DNA from: Streptomyces sp. NBC_01244
Lineage (GTDB): Bacteria > Actinomycetota > Actinomycetes > Streptomycetales > Streptomycetaceae
NCBI RefSeq assembly: GCF_035987325.1
Contig: NZ_CP108488.1
Location: forward strand, 3,100,001 to 3,164,000
DNA: 64,000 nucleotides
Direction: 5' to 3'
Under the pieces are notes generated by a model, which saw nothing but the letters and a program-made list of their open reading frames with translations, was not told the DNA's origin and made no database searches. A program made the translations under genes and the position numbers. Shown here in pieces: positions 1 to 7,712 of this stretch. Every line of letters starts with the position of its first letter. The first letter of the stretch is position 1.

Positions 1-268
1 AGGCCAGCACGCTCGGCAGGTACGCCCCGGGCAGCGCCGCCCGGGCGGCCTCCTCCACCACGACGGCGAGGTCGAGCAGGGTGCCGCCCTCCAGGTGGGG
101 TTCCAGCAGCCCGGAGGCGAGCAGCCCGTCCCAGTAGGCGGGCCGCGAGCCCGTCTGCGGCGGGGTGTCGAGGAGCTTGCGCACCTCCTCGGGCGGCACG
201 GCCCGCGCGACCCAGCCGCGTGCGGCCTCGGCCAACTCCCGCTGTTCCTGTGTGATTCCGATGCCCAT
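1..268 (-). CDS. acyl-CoA dehydrogenase, N-terminal part (runs off the window)
   Basis: Only the first 89 codons are inside the window; the gene continues to the left. The translation starts MGIGITQEQRELAEAAR and runs through a helical segment to an 'EEAARAALPGAYLPSVLA' stretch. This is the N-terminal helical domain of acyl-CoA dehydrogenases of the FadE/ChsE type, flavoproteins that introduce the alpha-beta double bond in acyl-CoAs. The ATG at 266-268 is preceded by a short leader and then a paired KstR-like operator. From that context I infer a role in degrading a steroid side chain or ring fragment rather than ordinary fatty acids. The catalytic Glu and FAD-binding parts lie outside the window, so substrate and activity cannot be judged. 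ACAD family call is fairly sure; the exact paralogue is unknown. Confidence 0.8.
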   Translation of the reverse strand, partial: MGIGITQEQRELAEAARGWVARAVPPEEVRKLLDTPPQTGSRPAYWDGLLASGLLEPHLEGGTLLDLAVVVEEAARAALPGAYLPSVLA

Positions 269-279
269 GCGCGGCAGAG

Positions 280-327
280 TAGAACACGTTTCATTCTGAC
301 GGAAGGTCAGAACTGAAACGTGTTCTC
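280..327. promoter_or_regulatory. paired KstR-like operator
   Basis: Two 14-bp sites face each other. TAGAACACGTTTCA at 280-293 matches TnnAACnnGTTnnA at every fixed position. TGAAACGTGTTCTC at 314-327 is nearly its exact reverse complement (13 of 14) and misses only the final A. The sites are separated by 20 bp and lie 12 bp upstream of the acyl-CoA dehydrogenase start codon, where a repressor would block transcription. A kstR-like gene is present about 20 kb away in the same window. Confidence 0.75.
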
Positions 328-420
328 ACTTTGCGAAGGGCGCGTCGAGGGCACGCGCCGGGCTCGGGACCCGGCGCGGGCGCGGCTCGGAAGCCCTGCG
401 CTCGACGGGGAAGCGGGACG

Positions 421-474
421 GCGAGGCGGCGGGGCGGCGGGGCGGCGAGGCGACGGGGCGACGGGGCGGCGGGG
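421..474. repeat. GC-rich short tandem repeat
   Basis: A run of imperfect units of the form GCGGCGGGG / GCGACGGGG. It sits in the roughly 490-bp stretch between the first gene and the membrane protein at 757. The rest of that stretch holds the operator and one doubtful reverse-strand reading frame. Confidence 0.6.
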
Positions 475-497
475 TCAGGGGATGAGGGCGAGGCCCG

Positions 498-767
498 TCA
501 CGGCCACGGCGCACACCGCGAAGCCCGCAGCGACTCCAGCGCGACCAGGACCGCCGGGACCTCGACACCCGTCTCCCCGAGTTCTCTCATCTCGTTGAGC
601 GCGTCCCGCTCGCCGATGATCGACAAGAGGGCGAGGAGGAGGACGACGCCGCCCACCGCGACGGACCAGCCGAGCACCTGGGAGACCGTGTCCACAGCGG
701 CGACCGTACGTCTTCGGGACACCTCCGGGAAACCCCCGCCCCCTACGATCGCGCCCATGTCCTCCAT
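498..767 (-). CDS. doubtful small membrane protein, possibly frameshifted
   Basis: This is an 89-codon reading frame with streptomycete codon bias, a purine-rich SD-like stretch (GAGGGCGGGT) before its ATG, and one clear membrane segment ('VLGWSVAVGGVVLLLALLSI'). Its C-terminus ends oddly (ASRCAPWP). A shift to the neighbouring frame near 520-540 would instead give a second hydrophobic segment ending 'VCAVAVTGLALIP' with a stop at 475. The start overlaps by about 10 bp the start of the forward gene at 757, which is unusual for two real divergent genes. It may be a real two-helix membrane protein with an indel, or nothing. I do not recognise a family. Confidence 0.3.
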   Translation of the reverse strand: MEDMGAIVGGGGFPEVSRRRTVAAVDTVSQVLGWSVAVGGVVLLLALLSIIGERDALNEMRELGETGVEVPAVLVALESLRASRCAPWP

Positions 768-1620
768 ACCCGCCCTCTTGGGTGACCGAGGTACCGAACT
801 CCGCGCGGACAGCGGCGGAATGGTCCTTCAGCGCCTCCACGAGGAGGTCCGCATCCCCCTTGCCGCCGTCGCCCGCGTGCACGCGAGGGGGCGGGTGGTG
901 GCCGTGGAACTGGCGGTCCCCTCCGGGACCAAGCCGGTCCCGTACCGGATCGGGGGCGTGAGCCGTGCCTCGGCCGCCGCCTTCGCTGCGGCGATGAACG
1001 GCTCGCTGCCCGAGCGCCCCGCCGGCCGGGTCCCGGCGGACGGATCGGCACTCGTGACGGTCACGCCCCGCGAGGACGCGGCCGCCGCCGGCCGGGAGGC
1101 GAGCGGCGAGGAGGGCGGTGAGGAGGGCGCGGAGCCGCTCCAGCCGGCCGAGTTCTTCGGCCGCTGCGCGATGGCCGCGGCCGTCCTCGGACTCGTCGCC
1201 CTCGCGGCGCGCGTGGTGATCGCCGGGGACCACGTGAGCCGCGCGCTCGCGGTGCTGCTGCTCGGTGTCCCCGTTCTGGCTGTCGGCAGGCTGTCGGCGA
1301 CCATGGTGGCGATGGTGTGGAACGAGTGGTACCTGCCCCGTCACGGCATCACGACCGAAGCGCGGCCCCTCCTCATCCACGGCAAGGTCACCTACGGCTA
1401 CACCGCCACCGACGGCAGGATCCGTCCCGCGCCCGTCCACGGCGCCGCACACGGCACCTCGTTCCAGGTCGCCTACCACCCCAAGTACCCGGCGCGCGCG
1501 GTGGTGTTCGGGAGCCCTGGTCAGGTCTTCCGGCTGACGATCCTGCCGGCGTTCTTCGGGACCCTCACCGCCCTCCTCTGCTGGGGCACGCTCGCCCTCG
1601 CCCAGCCCGCCGCCCGCTGA
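757..1620 (+). CDS. hypothetical membrane protein
   Basis: 287 residues. The N-terminal half (to about residue 125) is soluble and polar, with an 'RIPLAAVARVHARGRVVAVELAV' strand-rich region and an Ala/Glu-rich linker. Two hydrophobic helices follow around residues 140-190 ('AMAAAVLGLVALAARVVIAG' and 'VLLLGVPVLAVGRLSATMVA'). A beta-rich domain comes next, and a last membrane helix closes the C-terminus. The layout resembles streptomycete proteins annotated DUF3592-like: a short extracytoplasmic beta domain ('VTYGYTATDGRI...', 'VAYHPKYPARAVVFG') between helices. I recognise the DUF3592-type pattern but assign no function. It is convergent with the kinase gene 31 bp downstream. The start has no strong ribosome-binding site; a later ATG near 820 is possible. 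Confidence 0.7.
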   Translation: MSSIPALLGDRGTELRADSGGMVLQRLHEEVRIPLAAVARVHARGRVVAVELAVPSGTKPVPYRIGGVSRASAAAFAAAMNGSLPERPAGRVPADGSALVTVTPREDAAAAGREASGEEGGEEGAEPLQPAEFFGRCAMAAAVLGLVALAARVVIAGDHVSRALAVLLLGVPVLAVGRLSATMVAMVWNEWYLPRHGITTEARPLLIHGKVTYGYTATDGRIRPAPVHGAAHGTSFQVAYHPKYPARAVVFGSPGQVFRLTILPAFFGTLTALLCWGTLALAQPAAR

Positions 1621-1651
1621 GGCGCCTACTGAGGCGGGCCGGCAGCGAGGG

Positions 1652-3727
1652 TCAGGACTTCTCGTAGTAGTAGCCCTCGCCGTGCGACGGGCCCACGTTG
1701 TGCTGGAGGCCGGCCGGCAGGCTCTTGGTGAAGAAGGAGGGGTCCAGGACCCCGCAGAACTGGCTGGTGGACTTGGACTTGTCCACCGCCGCCGAGCCGA
1801 TGTTGATCCGGGTCCCGCCGGAGGCCAGCGAGGTCACCTTGGCGATGTTCTCGCAGTGCCCCATTTGGGACTCGTTGATCAGGCGGACCGCCCCGGACCG
1901 GGTGATGATCACCGTGCCCGGCTGGCCGATGTTGAAGTCGCCCTTGTAGGTCCAGGTCCCGGCGAAGTACGCGGGCACCGCGTCGCCGCCGCCGGAGCCG
2001 CCACCGCTGGGCGAGCCGCCACCACTCGGGGAGCCACCGCCGCTCGGCGAGCCACCGCCGCTCGGCGAGCCCGAGCCTCCTGGGGTGGCGCTCGGGCCGG
2101 TGCCCGTACCGGCGCCTCCGCCGGCCGGGCCCCCGCCGCCGCCCTGGCTCGCGCTGCTGCCGCCCGGGGTGCCGGAGCCGCCGCCGGGGTTCCCCGCGCC
2201 CGCCGCGGCGGCCTGACCGTCCGGCGCCGGTACGGGTGGGCTCTGGGAGGCCTGGGGGCTCTCGGTGCCGCCGGGGTTGCCGGGGTTGGGCGCACCCGGG
2301 GCCGGCGAACCGCTCGCCGCCGAAGGGGAGCCCGAGGAAGCGCCGGGGGTCACGGGCGCACTGCTCTCCGGGGGCGAGGCCTGCGCCCCGCCACCACCAC
2401 CGCCGAACGGCTCGAGCAGGGCCACCGTCCCCCCGCCGACGGTGAACACCAGGACCACCGGCACGGCGACGGTGAACCGCCGCCGCGCCCCGCGCCGTTC
2501 GCGCGGCGCGGTACCGCCGCCGGTGGCCGGTCCGGCAGACGGACCGGTCGCCGCTGCGGGCACCGCCCCGCCCGCCGGATCGACGACCACGACGACCTGC
2601 TCGCCGGACCCGCCGGACCCGCCGGACCCTCCCGACCCGCCGGACCCTTCCGCCTCCGGCCGCAGCCCGAGCGTCCCCCGGTCGGGGGTCTGCGCGTCCC
2701 CCACCGGCACGGACGGGGGCACGGGCGCGGGCACCGGCTCCTCGACCGGTGCCGCCTCCGCGTCGAGCAGCCGCGCCGCCTGCCGGGCCAGCCGCTCGAC
2801 CACCTCTGGCGGCAGCCACGCCCCGCCGCGCACCGCCGGGCGGACCCGCTCCGGATCCTCCAGCAGCTCGTCCACGCCCGGCCGTTCCTCGACGCCCTTG
2901 ACCAGGCAGCGGCCGATGAGCGCGCTCAGGGCGGGGTCCGCCACCCGCTCCAGGGCCGGCTCGCCCTCCACGATCTGGAACATCACCGCGTGCTGGTTGC
3001 TGGCGCCGTGCCCGAAGGGCAGCTCGCCCGTGGCCGCGTACATCAGGACACAGCCGAGCGTGAACACGTCGCTCTTCGCCCCGGCCCGCTGCCCGCGCAC
3101 CTGCTCGGGCGACATGAACCCGGGCGAGCCGACGACCATGCCGGTGCTGGTGAGCAGCGATTCGACGGAGGTCTCCAGGGCGCGCGAGATCCCGAAGTCG
3201 ATGACCCGGCTGCCCTCGACGGTGAGCATCACGTTCGACGGCTTGAGGTCGCGGTGCACGATCCCGGCGGTGTGGATGTCCTTCAGGGCGTGCAGCAGCC
3301 CGTCCGCGAGGGCGTGTACGGAGTCCACGGGCAGGGGGCCGTACCGGCGCACGATCTGCTCGAGCGAGAGCCCGGGTACGTATCCGGTGGCCACCCAGGG
3401 CCGTTCGGCGTCGGGGTCCGCGTCCAGGACGGGTGCGGTGTACCGCTCGCCCACCTTCCGGGCGGCGTCGATCTCGCGCCGGAAGCGGGCCCGGAACTGC
3501 GCGTCGGCCACGTGCTCCTCGTGCACCACCTTCACCGCGACCGTACGCCCGCCCTCGGAGCGCGCCAGGAACACCCGGCCCATGCCGCCGGCACCGAGGC
3601 GCCCGAGGAGCAGGTACGGCCCGATCCGGCTCGGATCACCGGCCGCGAGCGGCTTTATGCCCCCGTCGACGTAATCGTCGTCCCGGCCGTCCCGGCCATC
3701 CCGCCCGTCACTGATCGCGCTGCCCAT
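1652..3727 (-). CDS. membrane-anchored serine/threonine protein kinase
   Basis: 691-residue PknB-family kinase. The kinase domain covers about residues 35-300: glycine loop GRLGAGGMGRV at 42-52, the ATP lysine near 66, catalytic HRDLKPSN at 158-165 and DFG at 177-179, and the activation-loop end 'GSPGFMSPEQ'. A Pro/Gly-rich juxtamembrane stretch and one transmembrane helix ('FTVAVPVVLVFTVGGGTVAL') follow. The long outer region has Ala/Pro/Gly-rich sequence and a four-copy SPSGGG tandem, and ends in a compact globular domain of about 115 residues ('YFAGTWTYKGDFNIGQPG', two cysteines, 'GEGYYYEKS' at the end). The kinase should phosphorylate cytoplasmic targets in response to something bound by that outer domain. 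It has no PASTA repeats, so muropeptide sensing is not indicated. The ATG at 3727 was chosen because GGGGGCGGG precedes it; an upstream in-frame start lacks this. Confidence 0.93.
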   Translation of the reverse strand: MGSAISDGRDGRDGRDDDYVDGGIKPLAAGDPSRIGPYLLLGRLGAGGMGRVFLARSEGGRTVAVKVVHEEHVADAQFRARFRREIDAARKVGERYTAPVLDADPDAERPWVATGYVPGLSLEQIVRRYGPLPVDSVHALADGLLHALKDIHTAGIVHRDLKPSNVMLTVEGSRVIDFGISRALETSVESLLTSTGMVVGSPGFMSPEQVRGQRAGAKSDVFTLGCVLMYAATGELPFGHGASNQHAVMFQIVEGEPALERVADPALSALIGRCLVKGVEERPGVDELLEDPERVRPAVRGGAWLPPEVVERLARQAARLLDAEAAPVEEPVPAPVPPSVPVGDAQTPDRGTLGLRPEAEGSGGSGGSGGSGGSGEQVVVVVDPAGGAVPAAATGPSAGPATGGGTAPRERRGARRRFTVAVPVVLVFTVGGGTVALLEPFGGGGGGAQASPPESSAPVTPGASSGSPSAASGSPAPGAPNPGNPGGTESPQASQSPPVPAPDGQAAAAGAGNPGGGSGTPGGSSASQGGGGGPAGGGAGTGTGPSATPGGSGSPSGGGSPSGGGSPSGGGSPSGGGSGGGDAVPAYFAGTWTYKGDFNIGQPGTVIITRSGAVRLINESQMGHCENIAKVTSLASGGTRINIGSAAVDKSKSTSQFCGVLDPSFFTKSLPAGLQHNVGPSHGEGYYYEKS

Positions 3728-4012
3728 GCTGCCCGCCCCCGGTGATCCCCTGTGGTCGTCCGAACCCGCCTCAGGGTAAAGCCAGTTGTTTGCGTGATGA
3801 AGGCAAGGGGTGGCCGAGCGCACGGTCCTGCTTCCGTACCACCGGCCGACCGGGTATTCCTGCGCCTCCCGGCCGCCCCGGGACAGGTGTCACCCGAAAC
3901 CCTTTTCCTCAAGGGAGGGCAGGCGCGAGGGGATCCCTAATGGGCGCTATGCCCGCCACCTGGACCTTGCTTGAGTGCGCATGTCCCGTTCGCACCCTTA
4001 CCCAGGAGTCCC

Positions 4013-4256
4013 ATGCCCTACCGCCCCCACCTCCGCAGTGCGGTGATCGGCGCGTGCACGGCGGCGCTCCTCGCCGGCTCCGGCCTTCCGCCGGAACGAC
4101 CATCCCACCGGCTGGGACGCGGTGGAGACGGGCCAGGCGGACGGCAACGCCAAGGTCGTCGTGACCCAGAAGTTTGAAGACGGCACACAGAACGAGGTGT
4201 GGTACACCGTAGGGGTCACCTCGCAGATCATCACCAACCTGACCGACCCCTCGTAG
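4013..4256 (+). pseudogene. small secreted protein gene with a frameshift
   Basis: The ATG at 4013 follows AGGAG and opens a typical signal peptide ('SAVIGACTAALLAGSG'). About 70 bp in, the coding signal jumps to the next frame, where 'DHPTGWDAVETG', 'NAKVVVTQKFEDG' and 'NEVWYTVGVTSQIITNLTD' reads like a folded mature domain and stops at 4256. The whole span is one base longer than a multiple of three, so removing one base near 4080-4095 would restore a protein of about 80 residues. In the original frame the signal peptide runs into nonsense. It is either a recent pseudogene or a sequencing indel. No family recognised. Confidence 0.55.
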
Positions 4257-4267
4257 ACCCCGGCCCC

Positions 4268-4307
4268 GCCGCTGCTCGGGCCACCCACAGGCGTCCGGAG
4301 CAGCGGC
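4268..4307. terminator. bidirectional terminator hairpin
   Basis: Perfect 10-bp inverted repeat, GCCGCTGCTC at 4268-4277 and GAGCAGCGGC at 4298-4307, with a 20-nt loop. It lies between the convergent small secreted gene and the DUF397 gene. Confidence 0.6.
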
Positions 4308-4318
4308 GCGCCGTCCCG

Positions 4319-4579
4319 TCAGAGGCTGCGGACGAACTCCGCGAAGGCGGCGGGGGCGACGGTGAAGGCGGGGCCGTCGGGGACCTTGGAGTCCCGGACG
4401 GCGATCCGGCACGGCTGGGGGGCGATCTCCACGCACTCGCCGCCGGTGTCACCGCTGTACGAGGACTTGTGCCAGGCGGCGTCGCCGAGCGGGGCGCACT
4501 CGACGCAATCACCGCCGGTGTCACTGCTGTACGAGGACTTACGCCACCGCGCGCCCGTCAGGTTCTGGATGGTGTCCAT
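4319..4579 (-). CDS. DUF397 protein (two repeats)
   Basis: 86 residues containing two copies of the DUF397 signature, 'WRKSSYSSDTGGDCVECAP' and 'WHKSSYSGDTGGECVEIAP', followed by the usual 'IAVRDSKVPDGPAFTVAPAAFAEFV' end. In streptomycetes these small proteins are encoded beside XRE-type WhiJ-like regulators and act as their partners in developmental control; the evidence for this is genetic, and the biochemical role is unclear. The start overlaps the end of the XRE gene by 41 bp on the same strand, so the two are translated from one message. Most family members carry a single repeat; this one is an internal duplication. Confidence 0.93.
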   Translation of the reverse strand: MDTIQNLTGARWRKSSYSSDTGGDCVECAPLGDAAWHKSSYSGDTGGECVEIAPQPCRIAVRDSKVPDGPAFTVAPAAFAEFVRSL

Positions 4580-5387
4580 AGCGTTCCTCCATTACGCGGG
4601 CGATCAGTTCCGCCGATTTCTCCACGGAGAGCGCAGCGGCCTGCAGGTGATCGTAACGGAGCGAACCCTCCCTGAGAGCTTCCGGATTGGCCGTCATGTG
4701 CCCCTGCACGAAGTCCTCGGTGTAGACGAGATCCGGGTCGTCGTCGAAGCGCAGGAGGGTGAACGAACCCATCTGCCCCGCGTGCGCGCCCGCCTCGAAG
4801 GGCAGGATCTGCACCCGCACCCACTCCCGGTCCCGCAGCTCCAACAGGTGGGCGAGTTGGTTTCGCATCACCTCCCGGCCGCCGACCTCCTGGTGCAGGG
4901 TGGCCTCGCTCAGCACCACCCACATCAGCGGCGGGTGCTCGCGGTCCAGGATCCGCTGCCGCTCCATGCGGGCGGCCACCTGCGCGTCGAGGCGCTTGTC
5001 GTGCCGCACGCCGAGCACGGCCCGCGCGTACGCCTCCGTCTGCAGCAGTCCGTAGACGAGCTGCGCCTGGAAGGTGGAGATGTAGGTCGCCTTCGCCTCC
5101 ATCTCCGCGTACGCCTGGAACCACGTCGGCAGCTGGCTCCGCAGCACCAGCCCCACCAGGCGGGAGAACACCCCGCCCGTGTCCAGCGCGGCGTCGACCC
5201 GTTCCGAGAAGTCTCGGGTCGGCACCTTCCTCGCGGTCTCGATCTGCCCGATCAGCGAGCCCGCGCAGAAGATGATGTCGCCCAGCTGCCCCTGTTTCAG
5301 TCCGGCGGCCTCCCGCAGGCGGCGCAGTTCCGAGCCGTAGTAGTCCAGCGGCGAGGCGCTGGGATCGAGGCTGCGGATGTTGACCAT
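4539..5387 (-). CDS. XRE-family regulator with DUF5753 (WhiJ-like)
   Basis: 282 residues. A helix-turn-helix occupies about residues 17-75 ('ELRRLREAAGLKQGQLGD', 'SLIGQIETARKVPT'). The DUF5753 ligand/partner domain follows, recognisable by 'YISTFQAQLVYGLLQTEAYARAVL', 'RMERQRIL', 'VVLSEATLHQEVGG' and 'FTLLRFDDDPDLVYTED'. Such proteins are DNA-binding regulators of development and antibiotic production in Streptomyces and usually pair with a DUF397 protein and a HATPase-type protein, both of which flank this gene. The ATG at 5387 was preferred over an upstream one at 5462 because family members begin close to the HTH. It is divergent from the ATPase gene with 84 bp between starts. Confidence 0.93.
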   Translation of the reverse strand: MVNIRSLDPSASPLDYYGSELRRLREAAGLKQGQLGDIIFCAGSLIGQIETARKVPTRDFSERVDAALDTGGVFSRLVGLVLRSQLPTWFQAYAEMEAKATYISTFQAQLVYGLLQTEAYARAVLGVRHDKRLDAQVAARMERQRILDREHPPLMWVVLSEATLHQEVGGREVMRNQLAHLLELRDREWVRVQILPFEAGAHAGQMGSFTLLRFDDDPDLVYTEDFVQGHMTANPEALREGSLRYDHLQAAALSVEKSAELIARVMEERYGHHPEPDGRAVA

Positions 5388-5471
5388 GGAGCGGTCACCC
5401 CCAAGTTCACGCCGTGCGGCGTTCGTTTCGGTCCATAGCCGAGCGTAACGACGCCACCTCACCCTGATGTC

Positions 5472-5888
5472 ATGAATCTCGCAACTGGCCCCTCATCAGC
5501 AGGAATTGACCACAGCTACCGCATGGGCTTCACCGTCGGTGACCATTCCGCCCGGCACATGCGCCGCATCCTGCGGATGTTCCTCGCCCAGTGGGAGCTC
5601 GACGCCCTGGCCGACGCCGCGGAGCTCGCGCTCACCGAGCTGGTCGCCAACGTCGCACGACACGTCCCCGGGCGGGGCTGCGCGGTCCTCATCCTCCGAC
5701 AGCCGGCCGGACTGCGCGTGGAGGTCTCGGACGGCTGCCCCGCGCCACCGCGGCCCGCACCCGACTCCGGGGAGCTCAGCGAGGGCGGCCGGGGCCTGCT
5801 CCTGGTCGAGGCGGTCACCGACCGCTGGGGCACGGACGCGGACTCCACCGGAAAGACGGTGTGGTTCGAGTGCGACCTCGACCGGTGA
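5472..5888 (+). CDS. anti-sigma-factor-like ATP-binding protein (HATPase_c_2)
   Basis: 138 residues with the GHKL fold of RsbW/SpoIIAB-like kinases: N box 'AAELALTELVANVARHV', G1-like 'VEVSDGCP', and G2-like 'GGRGLLLVEAVTDRWG'. Streptomycetes carry dozens of these small ATPases; many sit beside whiJ-like regulator/DUF397 pairs, as here. It may bind a sigma factor or anti-sigma antagonist; no such partner is encoded nearby. Divergent from the XRE gene, so the shared 84 bp probably carries both promoters. Confidence 0.88.
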   Translation: MNLATGPSSAGIDHSYRMGFTVGDHSARHMRRILRMFLAQWELDALADAAELALTELVANVARHVPGRGCAVLILRQPAGLRVEVSDGCPAPPRPAPDSGELSEGGRGLLLVEAVTDRWGTDADSTGKTVWFECDLDR

Positions 5889-5961
5889 CCGGTGTTCGGG
5901 TCAGCCGCGCGCCTGAACCTTCCCGCCCCCGGCAGGGAACACCCCCCTTCCGCCCCCGCGG

Positions 5962-6696
5962 TCAGCGGACCCGCGCGTGCTCGACGGCCGCCGCCGCCAG
6001 GCCCGTGACGATCGGGTGGGCGCGGGTGCCGTCGCCGTCCAGTTCGGGCTGGAAGAGGGTGGCCAGGAAGAAGGGGTGCTCGGCCAGTTCGGCGATGCGG
6101 ATGTCTCCCGACTCGTCGGCGCCGGTGAAGGTCATGCCGTGGGCGCGGAGCAGGTCCAGGTGGAGCGGGTTGGGGCCGTAGGTGCAGTGGTAGCGGGCCT
6201 GCGTGCGGTCCGCGCCGAGCAGCCGGGCGGCGCGGGATCCGGGGGTGATCCGTACGGTGCCCTCGTGGCCCACGAGCGAGCAGGCCAGCGGGACGACCAC
6301 GGCGTCCGCCTCGGCGGTTCCGGGGGCGTTCTCGGAGTGGGCGGCCCGGTCGAGGCCGCAGACCGTACGGGCGAACTCCAGCAGGGCGTGCTGGAAGCCG
6401 CCGCAGGTGCCGAGGAAGGGGATGCCGTTCTCGCGGGCGTCCCGGATCGCCGCGAGCACCCCGTCCTCGCTGCGGTAGGGGCTGCCGGGCAGGACCCAGA
6501 CGGCGTCGAAGCCGTCCATGCCCTCGCCCGCCTCCTCGGTGGGGATCCAGTAGGCGTCCAGGTCCAGGCCCTCGCGCAGGCGCAACGCCTCCAGCAGGCC
6601 GGGGACGCGGGCGTGGGAACGTACGGCGTCGGAGCGGTCCGCGATGAGGGCGATGCGGGCGGTTGCCGGGCCGGCGGTCTGGTTCACGTTCATCAT
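5962..6696 (-). CDS. CTP-synthase C-terminal-region-like protein (class I amidotransferase fold)
   Basis: About 244 residues. The nucleophile elbow GTCGGFQHA is present, and near the end 'HPFFLATLFQPELDGDG' occupies the place of the FHPE catalytic motif. The His of the normal Cys-His-Glu triad is therefore Gln. This FQPE form is characteristic of the family annotated 'CTP synthase C-terminal region-related protein', which lacks the synthetase half, so glutaminase activity is doubtful. It may hydrolyse or bind another amide. Either ATG of the pair at 6696/6693 is preceded by GGAGG at suitable distance. Divergent from a LysR regulator 71 bp away, which probably controls it. Confidence 0.82.
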   Translation of the reverse strand: MMNVNQTAGPATARIALIADRSDAVRSHARVPGLLEALRLREGLDLDAYWIPTEEAGEGMDGFDAVWVLPGSPYRSEDGVLAAIRDARENGIPFLGTCGGFQHALLEFARTVCGLDRAAHSENAPGTAEADAVVVPLACSLVGHEGTVRITPGSRAARLLGADRTQARYHCTYGPNPLHLDLLRAHGMTFTGADESGDIRIAELAEHPFFLATLFQPELDGDGTRAHPIVTGLAAAAVEHARVR

Positions 6697-6767
6697 GACG
6701 ACCATCCTCCGAGCCCTCGGCCCATCACGTCCAACGATGATCCGCACTACCCACATAAGCGATACTG

Positions 6768-7658
6768 ATGCCCATGGATCCGCATCTCCTCCGCACCTTC
6801 GTCGCGGTCCTCGAACACCGCTCCTTCTCCACCGCCGCTTCGGTCCTCGGCTACACGCAGTCGGCCGTCTCCCAGCACATCGCGGCGCTCGAAGCCGACT
6901 TGGGCGCCAGGCTGGTCGAGCGGCGGCCCGTCGCCCCCACCGAGGCGGGGGCCCGGCTGATGGAACACGCCCCCGCGCTGCTCCTGCGCCTGGACGCGGC
7001 CCGCGCCGACATCGCCCGTCTGCACCGGGCCCCCGACGCCCGGCTGACGCTGGCCTGCTCCCCCGCGACCTTCGGCCCGGCGCTCGCCCGGGCCCTGGCC
7101 CGGCTGCGCGCCGAGGGGCCGGTCGACGTCGACCTCCACGTCCTGGGCCGGGACTCCGTACTCGAGGCGGTCCTGACCGCCCGCGCCGACCTCGGCCTCG
7201 TGGACGGGGTGGCCGCGCCCAGCGACCCCCTCCCGCTGCCGGACCTCGGCCCCACCGTCACCCTCGCCGTCACCGAGGAGCCCCTGGCCGTGCTCTTCCC
7301 GCACGACCACCCCCTGGCGCGGCGGAGTTCGGTCCGGCTGCCCGACCTCGCGCAGGCGCAGTGGATCGACGCGCCCGACACGGCGGTCCCCCTCGCCCGG
7401 CTCCGCGAGGTCAGCCACACCCCCGGCTTCCAGCCGCGAATCCGCCACCACGGCACCGATCCGCACGCCCTGGCGGCCCTGACCGCGGCCGGCCACGGCC
7501 TGACCGCCCTCCCCCTCTCCCTGGCCGCCGCCTTCCCCGGCACCACGGCGGTCCCGGTCCGCACCCCCCGCCTGGTCCACCGCACGGAACTCCTCCACCC
7601 GACGTCCCCGACCCCGCACACTGCCCGCCTGACGGCCCTCCTCACGGTCGCGCGGTAG
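6768..7658 (+). CDS. LysR-family transcriptional regulator
   Basis: 296 residues. The N-terminal winged HTH is clear ('LLRTFVAVLEHRSFSTAASVLGYTQSAVSQHIAALEADLGARLVER', residues 6-52), followed by the linker helix and a periplasmic-binding-protein-like co-inducer domain ('LTLACSPATFGPALARALARL', 'LAVLFPHDHPLA'). Divergent orientation to the amidotransferase-like gene is the classic LysR arrangement, so it likely regulates that gene and itself from the 71-bp spacer. The inducer is unknown. Start could be at 6768 or at the in-frame ATG 6 bp later. Confidence 0.93.
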   Translation: MPMDPHLLRTFVAVLEHRSFSTAASVLGYTQSAVSQHIAALEADLGARLVERRPVAPTEAGARLMEHAPALLLRLDAARADIARLHRAPDARLTLACSPATFGPALARALARLRAEGPVDVDLHVLGRDSVLEAVLTARADLGLVDGVAAPSDPLPLPDLGPTVTLAVTEEPLAVLFPHDHPLARRSSVRLPDLAQAQWIDAPDTAVPLARLREVSHTPGFQPRIRHHGTDPHALAALTAAGHGLTALPLSLAAAFPGTTAVPVRTPRLVHRTELLHPTSPTPHTARLTALLTVAR

Positions 7659-7712
7659 GCCCGGCCCGTCCGGACCGGTCCTCCGGGCCGCAGCGGGGGG
7701 CACGCAGCCGCC

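Noticed and set aside
1682..3745. Long forward-strand frames opposite the Ser/Thr kinase, and similar antisense frames opposite most genes
   Set aside because: In DNA of this GC content antisense frames stay open by codon bias; their translations are low-complexity Arg/Gly/Pro-rich and show no domains, while the opposite strand encodes clear proteins.
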